Source: Ischnura elegans
Lineage: Eukaryota > Arthropoda > Insecta > Odonata > Coenagrionidae
NCBI RefSeq assembly: GCF_921293095.1
Contig: NC_060248.1
Coordinates: 129,034,972 to 129,098,971, forward strand
Direction of reading: 5' to 3'
DNA: 64,000 nucleotides
Shown piece by piece: positions 1 to 13,000 of this stretch. The position numbers and the translations under genes were made by a program. The stretch's first letter is position 1; each line of letters opens with the position of its first letter. The notes below the pieces were generated by a model, which was given only the letters and a program-made list of their open reading frames with translations, was not told the origin of the DNA and did not search any database.

Positions 1-357
1 TCGCCTCTTGCAAATACCAAAATATTTAATCAATAAACAACGATGGAAATTTATTTTGAAACAAACTGATACACATGAAACTTATGAAAATAATTATTGT
101 GATTTAAAAATTTTCATCATATATAAAATACATTATTCTACAGAAGCGAAAGGAACAATAATCGCATCCTACATGCTGAATTTTATGAACTATCGTCTCA
201 AAATAACACACTGCACAATAATGTTATGCTCTCATCTTCTTCCATTCCTTGCACAATTTGTTTACCCTGCACCAGCATTGTCAAGTCCTCCCATGGCTTC
301 ATGGCATCCTTTGTGCTATGCAGAGAGGAATGGTCTCAGAACATCATTAGCAACATA
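1..357. other. NF1 intron, no feature seen
   Basis: AT-rich intron sequence of NF1; nothing recognised on either strand. Confidence 0.6.
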
Positions 358-1061
358 CAGCAGACTCCCGATTATCCGGCTGTGATTTAACCGGGTTGCG
401 GATTATCCGTGCACGAGTTCACGGTCCTTCAAAGTTTCCGGCGATCATTATGAAAAAATAAAATCGAACTCAAAAGCACCAAGATATTTGCATTTTTTTT
501 AAATACAATGCTACACCGCCTGCATAGACAATTTGTCTTAAGTCCTGGTTTTCTAAAACCGCTACTGTGTGATGGCGTAATTGCGAGGCCGTTGCCTTCA
601 CAGGAGTTCTGTGCTCCTCTTTTCCAAACATCTCAGTGCGGGATCAGGCGCATTAGTTATGGATCCACGTCGTGCAGCACTTGCATCCCGGGCAACTTGT
701 ACAAGACGCGAATGCTCGGCATGTTGCCTGTCAGTGTAGTTTCCGATGCCGCCCAGTGGGTTCGAAGGCATTCCTGCAAACCACTTTTCTGAATCTGTGA
801 AATCACAGCCACCGGTGCATGGTTTTCAGAAACCAGGTATTATGTATAGCAGTAGGAATATGAGTACAATCACATTATCACCGTAAACAAGATCGCGGAA
901 AGCAATCTAAAATAATAGACAATGTGCGTAAGTAATAATAAATTGTTTGATTTACGTAAATTATGAAAATTACAAGAAATTAAAGTTTGGATTATCCGTG
1001 TTTTACCGATTGTTCATGCCGCTTTTCCTCATCATTAGCCCTGATAATCCAGAGTGTATTG
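358..1061. mobile_element. Non-autonomous pogo/Tigger-type element, copy A
   Basis: 704 bp with ends CAGCAGACTCCCGATTATCC and, inverted, CAATACACTCTGGATTATC, flanked by TA on both sides. TA duplications and CAG...CTCxxGATTATC ends are typical of pogo/Tigger elements. It shares long internal segments with the element at 18026, including CAAACCACTTTTCTG. No intact transposase. Confidence 0.8.
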
Positions 1062-1459
1062 TATTCGCATTCCCAGAGAAAAGGATGCATAGAGAAAGGT
1101 GGGCAATGATTGGGAGCACACTTACCTGTTGCCTACTGTCGCACATCACCCTTTGAAGATGCTTCGGAAAAAACCAAATTCCCCTTCGTTGTGCAAGATC
1201 AGTCGTGCGAGTTCAGTCGCATACAAGAAATTTTGAATGGACTTAAGTACAGGGAGGGTTCTCAGTTCCTTTTAGAAGCTTTTAGTGCCACCCTCCCCCT
1301 AAAAAAAATGTTTTCATTGGTGGTGACTGTCCACCATACATCCCTGTGGGAGGCAACCAGCCCAGAGTCACTTACCCCCTGACTTTCTCTTAACTACTCA
1401 AAGATGTGGACTGATAACAGAGTTTCAGATAACAAATTTGCTCAAAATAGGATACTATT

Positions 1460-3125
1460 TAGAGATGTGCGAATAGTATCCGCGAATACTCGAATACCTC
1501 GAATACTAGAAAGTATTCGATATTCGAGATTTCGAATAGTTATGCGAAAAGTACCGCCTCGAATACCTCGAATACTTTGAATTTCGCGTCATACACTGTC
1601 GCACGCACGTCGTTGGTAGTGACTCGGAAAAATGTAGAGAACTGTAGTCATTTAGTGCTCGCAGCGCCGTTTTACGCAAGCTGACGAATTGCATCAAATT
1701 CGTGGATTTTAGCGGTGAAAAGTGTTCGACGAGGGGAACCGAAAATAGTCGGGTGAAAAAATCCGAAAATCCTCGATTCCCCCCACCAGGAGAAACTCAG
1801 TGCCGTGGGATAGCAACCTTAGGGCATTTCCCACGATCCTCTTTCCCCCTCCATTCAGCACTCGCCTCAACCACTCAGACGCTTTCCTCTTCTCCGAAAT
1901 CAAGCAAAAGGTCCCAGCTCGCGCAGGGATCGCATTACGAAGACCCCTGCTTCGAAAAAAATATCGAGTTACGAGAACAATAAAAACGTGTTTCACGCCC
2001 TTCCCCCTTTTCTCACCCACTGACCTTTTTCTGGCTACCTGCTTCGAAGTTCCCCATTTCTGGAGGTCAACTGCTGTGTGAGTACCGTGGGATACTTACA
2101 TTAGCGCATTTCCCAAGGTCCGGTATCCCTCTCCATTCAGCACTAGCCCCCCCTCTGAGGCTTTCCTCTTCTTCAAAATAAAAAAAGGTCACAGCTCGCG
2201 CAGGGATCATATTACGAAGACCTTAGCTTCGAAAAAATACGCGAGAACAATAGAAACGTGTTTCGGGCCCTCCCTTTCCTCCCCCACTGACCTTTTTTTT
2301 CCTACCAGCTTCGAAGTTCCCCATTTCTGTGGAGGTCAACCGCTGCATGAGTCATCTATTAGCACAAAGGGTGTCTAAGAATGACTTTCGTCAATTGATG
2401 TTACACCTTTATTGAATTGAAATATTAGTAATGTGCTCGTAATTTCAAAAAGAATAAGACCAAACACGACGTATTTCTGAGTTTATTTAAGCATTTTACG
2501 CAAAGAAATAAATGTCAAAATTCGACGGAGACTTAGCATTCTGGCGAAACTCGATATGAGCAGCAGAGCTTCTCGGAAGTTGATGCGGTATTTTTTTCCG
2601 AAAACATATATCAAGTTACAATTTATGAGTGGTGCTATAAATCTTTATTGTTACAGTCACAGACAAAAGGATATTTTCTCAGAATATTTGGTTTCTCCCT
2701 GATAGCAATTCCAATTCATCTTCTTATCTCGTGAGAACTCCCAAAGATGGACTGAAAATAATTGAAGATAATCCGGTGGAAAAGTGCTTGTATTTTGCAA
2801 AATACCTCAGATTGTCAGCTAGCACTTGGCAGCAGGAGTGGGGGTAAAGCGATGTTAGTTGAATTAATTATATGCCCAATTGTTTCCATAAAACTAAATT
2901 ATTCATTAATCAGCTAAATTCCTGTTCGAATCATTTTAAGGAAATCAAAATTACTCCCCAAAATCTTGTGTTGCCTGCTGCATAGGCAACCGAGTCAAAC
3001 ATTCCAGCATTCATCATTTAGTATTCGAGGTATTCGAAATTCGAGGTATTCGAATATTCGAGCTATGATTTAATATTCGAATTCGATATTCGAATTCGAG
3101 AAATCTGCTATTCGACCCATCTCTA
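1460..3125. mobile_element. hAT-like element with perfect 8-bp duplication
   Basis: 1,666 bp with ends TAGAGATGTGCGAATAG and, inverted, TAGAGATGGGTCGAATAG. The 8-bp sequence ATACTATT sits immediately outside both ends (1452-1459 and 3126-3133). End sequence and duplication size fit hAT. Terminal 100 bp at each side are dense in short palindromic TATTCGAATA-type units. There is no transposase reading frame. Confidence 0.88.
1799..2351. repeat. Two-copy tandem duplication inside hAT element
   Basis: A unit of about 280 bp (1799-2080) is followed directly by a diverged second copy (2081-2351). Shared landmarks are CCGTGGGATA, CCATTCAGCACT, CGCGCAGGGATC and TTCGAAGTTCCCCATTTC. Confidence 0.85.
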
Positions 3126-3338
3126 ATACTATTACATACTGCAGCCAGAACCCTTAAGTTTCACATTTTTGAATAAATCAGGATGATAAAGTAAATAAAA
3201 ATCTACATGTGGAGAAGGCGATACAAAAGGAAAACTTTACAATAAGGGAATGAGGACCAAGTAGCAAAGAAAGTCAAATTTTTTTAATAAAAGAGGTAAT
3301 AACTGCCTTGGATACCAAAAAAATTTTTTCTGAGTTAA

Positions 3339-3812
3339 CCCACATAGCAACAAACCTCTCAGAGACGTCTCACTATGGTCTTGAATATCACATATGTCTC
3401 GGAGATGTCTCAGAGATGTAATCGTGAGACGTTCAGGAATTTAAAAAAAAAAAACATTGAAATGCCATCAATACCTTCCATATATATTTTTCGGTGCAAT
3501 CTGCAGTTTTGATTATTAAAATCACGACATTTAATATGGGTTTCTTACTTTCAAAAGGCCATCCAACAAAAATTTGTCACTACAAATGATCGAGAAAAGT
3601 AGGCCATAAATGTATAATTTGCATTTAATTATTTTTTTTCCTAAATTTAAAGCATACCATAGTACAAAGTTTAATGAGACATCTCAGAGACCATTTTTTT
3701 TTTTTGGACATCTCAGAGATGTCTCTGAAGCTCTAAGAATGTCTCTGAGACGTAACACGTGATATTCGAGATGACTCAGAGACATATCCGGGACGTATTT
3801 TTGCTATGTGGG
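3339..3812. mobile_element. MITE with CCCACATAGCAA ends
   Basis: 474 bp with terminal inverted CCCACATAGCAA. Inside are many inverted and direct copies of GAGACATCTCAGAGA-type words, so the element can fold extensively. TTAA precedes the left end but is not repeated on the right, so the target duplication is unclear. Confidence 0.75.
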
Positions 3813-3905
3813 AATGAAAGAGCATTTTTTTCTACGATCTCAATACAACTCAATTGATTTGACAATGCAGCTAGATTAGAAGATGACACACACACACGCC
3901 CTTAC

Positions 3906-4079
3906 CTCCAACTCGTGCTCTGAACTTTGATGCGAGGCTCTCCTCTTGCCCATGCCTCGGTGGAATGCAGCCTCCACTTGGCCATCCTCCATCTTGGCTT
4001 TCGGATACGACGTGAGCATTTTGGTGGACGCCTCCCAGTTGCGGAATGTCTCCTCCCATGCCTTGGGCACGGACACAAA
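3906..4079 (-). CDS. NF1: NF1 exon 16 (last in window)
   Basis: 58 codons, phase 0 at both ends, ATCTCCAG acceptor and GAG/GTAAGG donor. Contains AWEETFRNWEASTKML and SYPKAKMEDGQ. Later exons lie left of the window; everything from 1 to 3905 is intron. Confidence 0.95.
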
Positions 4080-7000
4080 CTGGAGATATAGAGGATTGCG
4101 CAGATGGGCCATAAAGCATTGACAGGGAGTTGTATGGTAAAATGGATGGTTAACAGGACACTCAGAGGTGATGCAGGAAAAAGGAAGCCAGAGCAACATG
4201 CAATGCAGGAAAAAACCCAGAGCACAATCACATCTATACATGATAAACACACACAGAGAACACTTATAGACAGAGAATATCCCATTGACCAGAGCTGTTT
4301 ACAGGAAAATTAATGGAAAACATAAGTAATCAGGGTGGCCAGCTAATCACAATTTATTTTTCATGTGTTTCCGAGGTTTTTGATCAAAGTTTTACATTTT
4401 CCTGAAAAAAATTAGAAGGAACTGCTTGACTGGAAATCCCAAGAACGGTTGGTTTAGCATTGTTGAAATTAGACCTATACTGCAATCTATTTCGGTTTAT
4501 ATGAGTTTAACTGCCTCTTCGGAGGTTACTCCACCACCCATAGGAGCATATCAAGAAAGAGATCAACCAGGCTATCTGATAAGAGCAGGCATTCCGACCA
4601 ACTCCCAAACCACACCATGTGAGCCCATTGTGGTCAGGTAAGAAGAGGGTTGGAAAACTGATCAAAATACATGAAACTACCTGATGCACAGGGTCTAGCA
4701 TAGTATACATGAGCAGCAAAAATAGAGACACATTAAACATTAGGAGCAAAGGTGAAGTTAATTAGTTCCTCCTAGCGGCCCCATTAAAATTAATGAGAAA
4801 TTTCTGGTGTTTATGAGAAAAATGCAAAAACCACACGGATGTTCAAGAAATAATGATTCCTTCAAGTTTTCCACGTTTTTCAGAATTTCAATATCACTGG
4901 ACACCCTGAAAAAGCTCACCAACACCAAGATGGAGCTTCAATAATGAATTACTTCAAAGGCTTTGAATAACATTACAGCACAGAGTGGTTAAATTAAACC
5001 AGATTATGCCACATATATTTAACCTATTTTCAATGCAAAAACATGAAATTAATTCTAAAATAATTAGTTTCTCCACATTTTTGCAGTTAGTTATGAAAGA
5101 GGTTACTAACAGATAAAGAAAGTTGGTAAGAATATAATATACCACTTGTAGACCCAATTAACATGAAAGATACACATATTATAACAATCTAAAATTATTT
5201 GGCCTCACATCTCCATGTTTTTAGGTAGCATGAAGCATGAATTTCCAGGTCTCCAAGAATCATTATATCAAATATGAGGTACTACACTTAAAATACTACA
5301 TAGACAAGTTTTTGGTGGGCATTAAGTAGCTAAAATATCTACAGAATAAGCAAACTTTGTTCAGATTCTTCCCTCATTCATTCATACTTGTGGAGCATGT
5401 TTCACCCATTCACCACTTCAGGACCAAATGACAAAACTGTGGTCCCAAAATATGAATGAACAAGGGAAAACCACAACAAGCAATGTTCATTCATAGTGTG
5501 CCAGCACAACTCTTTAGGGCACCATAAATTTGGTAAAAGAATTATGATGAATCAAAATTAATTTATCGCTAATTATCTCATTGCCACCATGTATGCCCAC
5601 TAAGTCAACATAATTATAGGCTAATGTCTTTCTCAGCAGTGCTGCAATGCATATGTGCTACACTGGATGTGGTTGAAAGCAACTCTGTGAAGCACTAAGA
5701 ATCTTTTTTTTTTTAGGATTAACATAATTTTTTTCCTAAATGAGCACAATTCCCAAAAACTTTATCATTAAAAAATGGAATAAAATCATTAATAATTTTA
5801 AAATAAATCATAATTTTTCATTTAAATCAATACTTTTTTCACAAATTTCACTTTTCACAAGAGAAAATTTAAACTAGCAAGCAAAAGAACAAGAGTAAAC
5901 AAGTTAGGGGCACGTTTTTTTCAACCCAATATACTTCCTCACATACCTGCCTAGAAAATCATCACTATGCGATGGGAACAGAAAAACTGTGATGATCAAA
6001 ATTAAAGAGACCTAAATAATCCTTAAAAGAATAAATTTGGAAGTGCAGACTGAGAATTCATGCCTTCCTTCTCAAATCAACATATTTTTAAAAGCTTAAA
6101 AAAAATAGTTTTTTCAATAGCCTTAAATTTAAAAAGAAGTACTCTACTTGGTTGACTTTGCTCGTGCATATTAAGATAGTATTAATATTAATTTTGTGAA
6201 GGAGAGGAAATTTATAAAACTGAATTGAATAAAAGACTTCCCTTCAATAATAAACAAAAATTATTCCACCCAAGCCACATGAGACACATCTGGCAAATAA
6301 CATGCCAGTCAGCACAAAAGAGAGCCCATTTTACCCCATTTTTACAAACAGCCAACCGTCAAGACATGAGTTCCACCTTTCATAAAATTATTTTAACGAA
6401 AATAATTATCCGATGAAAATTAGTGCTCTCCTCTATTTATTTACGAAAATAATCCGGTAATTTTTAAGTACTTGAATTTTTGTCATAGCCTTTCATCGAT
6501 AGCGTGTATATAATGTGAAACTATTTGCGAAAATAAATCGAAAATGATTTGAAAAATATCACTACAGTGTCGCTGTGGATATATTGAACTTTACTTTTAT
6601 ACGTTAAACTTTTCTCGACCTCATACAATTAAATAAATTCCTCACTTTATATTTTTTTACACTTCACTTTTGGCAATTCAGCACACAAGTAGTAACGTGT
6701 TAAAGAAAGGGTAAAGATTACTAGGGTAAATTTTCCCCAAATTAACAGAAAAATTTATCTTTATTTTGTATTAATTTGTCTTAATTATCTTTTGTGCTGA
6801 CTGGGACGGAAACTAAATTCGATATACATGACAGCTGTAGAGGAATCTCATTCAAGAATGTCATGGCATTATGAAAAATTGGCACATACATGACATGACG
6901 GATTAGTAATTTAAACTACCATAGAAATAACCATTTGTGAAATGTGCATGTATTTTTAAAAATTACATCCATAACATTAAGTGTAGATAAGAGGAAAGTT

Positions 7001-10000
7001 TTATGGAAATCTATATTCAAAATTTGGATAAATTACATCCACTAAAATTACGTTACTACTCCCAAGTTAAATAAATCACCTTCACCACACAGAAACAATG
7101 TAAACTTTTAACTTACAGGTTGAACTCCATTAGCGCAGTGTTCAATCTTGCGGAGTAAAGCCATTATTCTCTTTTGCAATGCAGCTCGACCTTGAGATAG
7201 AAATATTAATAGTGAGAAGGGGTGCATTGAGAGAAGCTAACATGATAATGAATGAAAATATCTTAAACCATTTGAGAGTGGAAGCTAAGTGGTAAGAGAA
7301 ACAGTACACATATGACTTCTGAACTTCACACACAGGCTAATTGAAAGACTTCACTTGCATGTTGGGATCCATGACCACATGATAAACAGAACTGAGTGCT
7401 GCATGAATTATGCAAATAAAACATAGGAATATATATTCAAGACACTCTTCAATAATGTGGGCCTAACAGATAGAAACTCTGGAGTTGACAATAACTGTAA
7501 ATTGGGAATGAAAATTTGTGGCGACACAAAAACGACAACAGAGCAAACCAAAACAACAAAATATGCTTGAGCAGCACATGACAACAGCAAGAATAATGTA
7601 AATATAGTCACACCTACCCTGATAAAACTCTCGAGAAAATACTTTTGACTCCAGGCTGGCTGTATTGAAACAGAACACTCAAAAATTAAACAACTGTTAT
7701 TGTCAACCACAAGACAATAAAACACTAAAGTTATTCTCACAACACTCTGATGCTAACAAATACAATGAAATGGTAACATAACTCAAATTCCACACTCATC
7801 ACAATTTTTTAACGTGAATTGCAGGTAGAAAGAAAAGGCACCACAAATAAATGATAACCACCTAAAATTTTGACAGATTTGAAAAGATTTGAAAATGGCC
7901 AATTACAATTTTCTTGAATAGATATTCCAGAGTGCCACATCAGGAACAATGTAAGTAATGACACCTTTACATCTTGCAAACCGTTTATTCAGGTGGCATT
8001 GCATGTATGCTCTTCAATGATTGAAACATTTTCAAAGTTTCATGTTTTTCTGCGCAACAACAGATGATGTTGGAAAAAACAAAAACTTACCAGTAGTGAG
8101 TATGTTAGATGCTGCAGCAAGTTCCTGGTACACATGGTAGTTAGGCAAATGATAAGTAACCGAAACCTCCTCAGATCCACAACGAACCTCAGCTTCCTCA
8201 CACAAAAGGCTGAAGCATGACATGGAAACTAAAACAGCTTCCATATCTATGCTCCACAGGTACATAAAGAAAACAACCTGAAACAAGAGATAGGCACTAA
8301 GGTCGGTTAAATATGTGGAAGGCTTTTAGATCATGAGTTACCATAATGAATTGCAGAAAACTTTAAATTCATACAATTGTTTGGACCAAAATATGGGCAC
8401 TGAGTAAAATTCAAGAATATAAAATCCAAGACTCGTGTACTAGGAAACAAAAATGCAAGATTTGCAAGTAACTTGGACATCTCATTTTCTTTGATACATT
8501 AACTAATCACAAATGTTATTTTAACCTGTGAGTGAACATAAAATAAATAATATTTGTGATATTAATAAAAACCTACGTATTTCGGAAGAAAGTGGTAGCA
8601 TAAGTAATTTTCTAAGAACCTCCAATATCCCTTATCCCTTAACAGCATGAAAAAATCATTTATAACAAAGTCATTACTGGAGCAAATGGAATTAAAGTCC
8701 CACAAATTTTCGTGACGTACATAAAAAATGAATGAGTCCTGAATTAAATACTAATGGAAATAATCACATGATAATCCCAAGAAGGATCCACAGTGCCAAC
8801 TTTTAGTAGCAAAAGAACTAAAATGGTAAAAACTTAATTAGTTCACAAACTTGCCTCCAACTTGATGTGTGCTTGTCTGCAGATAGCGATTTGGCTTCCA
8901 ACAGTTGCGTAGTCTTTGTGGCGAAGCAAGAAGGCATTCCTGCACACCAGTATTTCCCTCAGCCATTTGAGAATATCAGTGTAATTTAGAATTTGGTGCT
9001 GGATGAGTTTTTGGGATATGGAAAACAGCACCTGAGAACTGCACCATGATTTGAAGAGAGAGAGAGAAAAGAAGGCACTTGAAGAAATATGCTAAATATG
9101 AAGAATGCTCACATTCCACATATAAAAGAATTTGCATCAGAGGCAAAAAATCTAATTTATTATTAAGAACTTTATAATGACAGACAGCGGTGCAAACACC
9201 AGCTGTGGCTCAAATGGATGAAGAACTCAACAGACAAACCATAAACTATCCTCCTGGTACCAAATTTAATGCCCCTTTCTTTTTGCAGGTAAATTAAGCT
9301 ACCTTATACAATTATTAGCATCATTATTTCTGTGGGTAAAGTAGTATCTCAAAACCTGACATGCATAAACTTTTATGTACCGCAATACATGTTTAATATA
9401 AGAGTCTTGACTCAATTTGAGTGCACTTTCTCGAAAAATCGAAGTGCTCCTTTGGGTTAAGAAGTACTGCCTACTGAAGTGCCATTAGAAGGCAAAAAAT
9501 ATTCCACCAGCTGAATAAATATGCTGTTCTGGATGTTACCGGTAAGTGTGCTGATTCAAAAATTTCCTAGCTCAAAGAAAGGTTGGAAAAATTCCACACA
9601 GCCACCTATTAATTTGCACCTACTCCATCAAATGAATTTTTAAAGTGAGAGAACTTGCGGATTTACAAAAAAATAATTTCTGGAACACTTACCTAACATC
9701 CCAGAATGTATTGATGGGAGCTTCTGGATTCCAAACCTCTATTTTTTCAGGATGGTGCAGAACTAATAGTGCCTCCATGGCTTCCTGAGCCACATCAGGC
9801 ATTGTTGGTTGGTGAACAAGGGATACAAGCCCATTAATAAGTTCCAACGTAGAACTCTGAATTTCATGCCCAGCTTTACCCTGATTCTGAGAAGATGCAG
9901 ATAAATACAAATGAGCCGAGTGAAACAACCTATATTTGATGAACAAGTATTATTAAGAATTAATCAACACTGTAATAATGCCTATCACCAACATAATTTT

Positions 10001-13000
10001 TATAAAACTCAAGTTTATTCCCTAAAATTGATTCACTGCAATGTCATTAAAAACCTTTTTGGATGCCCTCATTACCAGATAAAATGGTCAATAGCAGAAA
10101 GAAAGTATGCACTGAACAGAACAAGAAACAGCTACTAGACCCATGTTAATTCAAACATAAGTACATCATGAAATGCATGGATAGATATAGGGCACGGAGT
10201 AAATACATCAGATAAAAATAATGATCGTCCCAAACTTACTTTTGAAAAACCATAACAAATAAGCATTTAATGTTTTTCTTTGGAAATATATACCTACATT
10301 GTTCGAAATAGAAACCACAAAAGTTTTACATAACACTTCCCAATCCAGCTTAGTCGGTTTGCTGCTGGAATTTTATGGTACTGGTGTAGAAGATCAATAA
10401 TCTGCAACGCTTGGGACTAGACGCAGTCCAGATAACAATATCTCTAGTGTATAGATCAGTAAAATGGAAAAAGGTAAGACTATAACACAGATAATATTAC
10501 ATTTCGGAACATTTGCTCGACTCTACAGAAATGATGCATGCAGAAATTAGTCAGGGGGAAAGTGATGATAAAAACTCGATCAAATTCATAAAATTTATGA
10601 TTAAAAATGTGATTAACAAATATTCAAGACATATGAAAAAGTTCTTTCATAAATCGTGAAGGTAGGTTAGTCGTCAAAGTGATCTTATTGAGGCTGCCCA
10701 CAAATGGGAGGAAAATGGCAGAATATTTTTACAATCTAAATAGAACATCAATGTATTGCCTCTCCATATTTTTCAATGTGCACATGTAGCAAATTCTAAG
10801 TCATTTTCACGACTACTAACATAAACATATCGGTAACTATCAAATCCTTGGATTGGAGGTAGTCCCACTTCGAATGTGTTACCATACAAAATAACCGATT
10901 GTGAATTTGAACCCTGAAATTGAATACTAGTAGTTGCAGCTTATCTCACACATGCAGAGAAGGCGAGCATTTTGAAAAAACTATTTGGCATTAACTTCAT
11001 AAACAATTTTCCACTAGTCCGCATGATTCATATGGAGATAGGTCCTTCAGGCTGCAGGGCTTATCGAGGGGTCTTCCACCTAACGACCAACTTGAGAACA
11101 TAATGCAGGGTAGTCTTTCACTTCTCTCTTGCAACTGCTTATCTTAATTCCAAGTTTCAAACACGGACCATTAAGAAGGGCTAAAGATGTTTTGAGAATC
11201 TCTAGTTGTGAAAAGGGATTGCTATATGCAATACAAAACTACTGCAAGCCTCCAGTGCACGGAGGAACTGACTATTTAACTTGTGGATTTTCAAAAATAG
11301 ACAAACTTCTGATTGGAAAAGAGTGCTATCACCTGAAAAAATGGAATCTTAAGAAATGTGATTTAAACAACATGTTGATTCTCACTGCTGCAAAATGAGT
11401 GCATGTAGAAAAAAGACATCAGCAGAATTCCCCTTCATACGGTTGGAGCTCAATGAATGAAAAAGTAGGAAATTGTATTTCAAGAAAGAAAATGAACTCA
11501 CATCATTCATGTGCCACACATTTTTCATAAAACTGCAGATCTCCTTGCATAGATTTTAAGTAATTTTGGGTGTGCGGTGCGCACAATGTAAACTTCAAAC
11601 CACTTCCATTCCCCTCCAAAATAATTCCAGTGAGTTCAAGGAATAGACATTGTATGTTTGTACTGTGAATTCTGTTACACGAGATCACCACATTTAGGTA
11701 TCCCAAGTCACGTAATGAAATATATTTCGCAGAAGAAAACGGCAAATTAGATTACTAGCTCTCGTGGGATTAGTGTGAAGACAGCCAAGCTCTGAGACGA
11801 CATTTAAACCAATTAGATAGCCATATTTTCAATGCAACTTAATAAAATAGAAATTTCAAAAAATTCCTTCTGAAAACCTTCTGTTGCTTAGATGCTTCTC
11901 TTATTCCCATTTTCAGATTATCGATCTTCTATTGAATATACATGCAGAGGTGGAAACAGTGATAGGGGAAATTGACAGCCAAGGTGTGAGACAACATGAC
12001 AAATTGCATGGACATATGCCATTCGTTCGAACATTAAGCACTCACTGATTGGTACAAAAAATATCATTAATAAGTAATTTAAGATTACCGGGACTAGCCA
12101 CGGTATTAACTTTTACGGGAGTCACCCGCAATGCACAAATTGTGCGAAAAATCCACAGGGAAAAAATCATTCCCCAAATCAATTATCCTGGTTAGGCGAA
12201 TGATTTTTTCTGTGTGGATTTTTCGTACATCATAAATAAGCTTCCAGTATGAAATTAATAGTGAGTACATCTACTCTTTACCATTCAATATATTAAAAGA
12301 AACTGAATTATTCCTATTTACACATGATGAGCCAGGCCATTATACACCCATGCCTCATACAGTGCAAGGGATGCGTTCCTTGGGGTCTTCACACTACACG
12401 AATTTGCATTATATGAGAGTGTTTTAACAATGGTAAGATAGGGATGCATTCCTGGTAGCATAGATGTTGTGTATTGAATTTCCTCTAAACCATACATACT
12501 CCTATCAATAGCGTTAGAAAACCTTCTTCATGTAAACTTTTAAAGTTTAAAAAAATTGGTACGTGCTTTTGAAATTCCCTCCTGCCGTGCGGGTGGGCTA
12601 ACATCTGCTATCTCAGGGGTTCGTAATGCATTGCCGGCAGTTGACGAATTTTCAAACCAGCCTAAAAACAATTATTGTGTTACCCAGGCCCCTTCGTCGC
12701 TCATCCAAGCTGGTGCTAATTTGAATACCATTTCATTGCTCGCGGAGTTTGTGAATGATAAATCATAACTGGCTTTAATTTGAAGTCCCCCGAGGCATCA
12801 GCAGCTACGTGAAACAGTTTTTAAATGCCTTGAAACCTGACCCAGTTTTCCTTCCCTGACAATGAATGAACAAGATTGCATTCTTTTCCAAAACAATATA
12901 GTCTCGTCAACACTAAAAACTAGTTGAGGGGGAAAGGAGTCACTTTCAATCACAGCTTGGAGTTCATCAGAAAAGTTGCGGTGACTGCGCTATCAACACT

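Noticed and set aside
3885-3900. CA microsatellite
   Set aside because: Only a few dinucleotide units; too short to report as a feature.
8847-8855. GT donor four bases beyond the GC donor of NF1 exon 13
   Set aside because: Using it shifts the frame of exon 14, which encodes a highly conserved segment.
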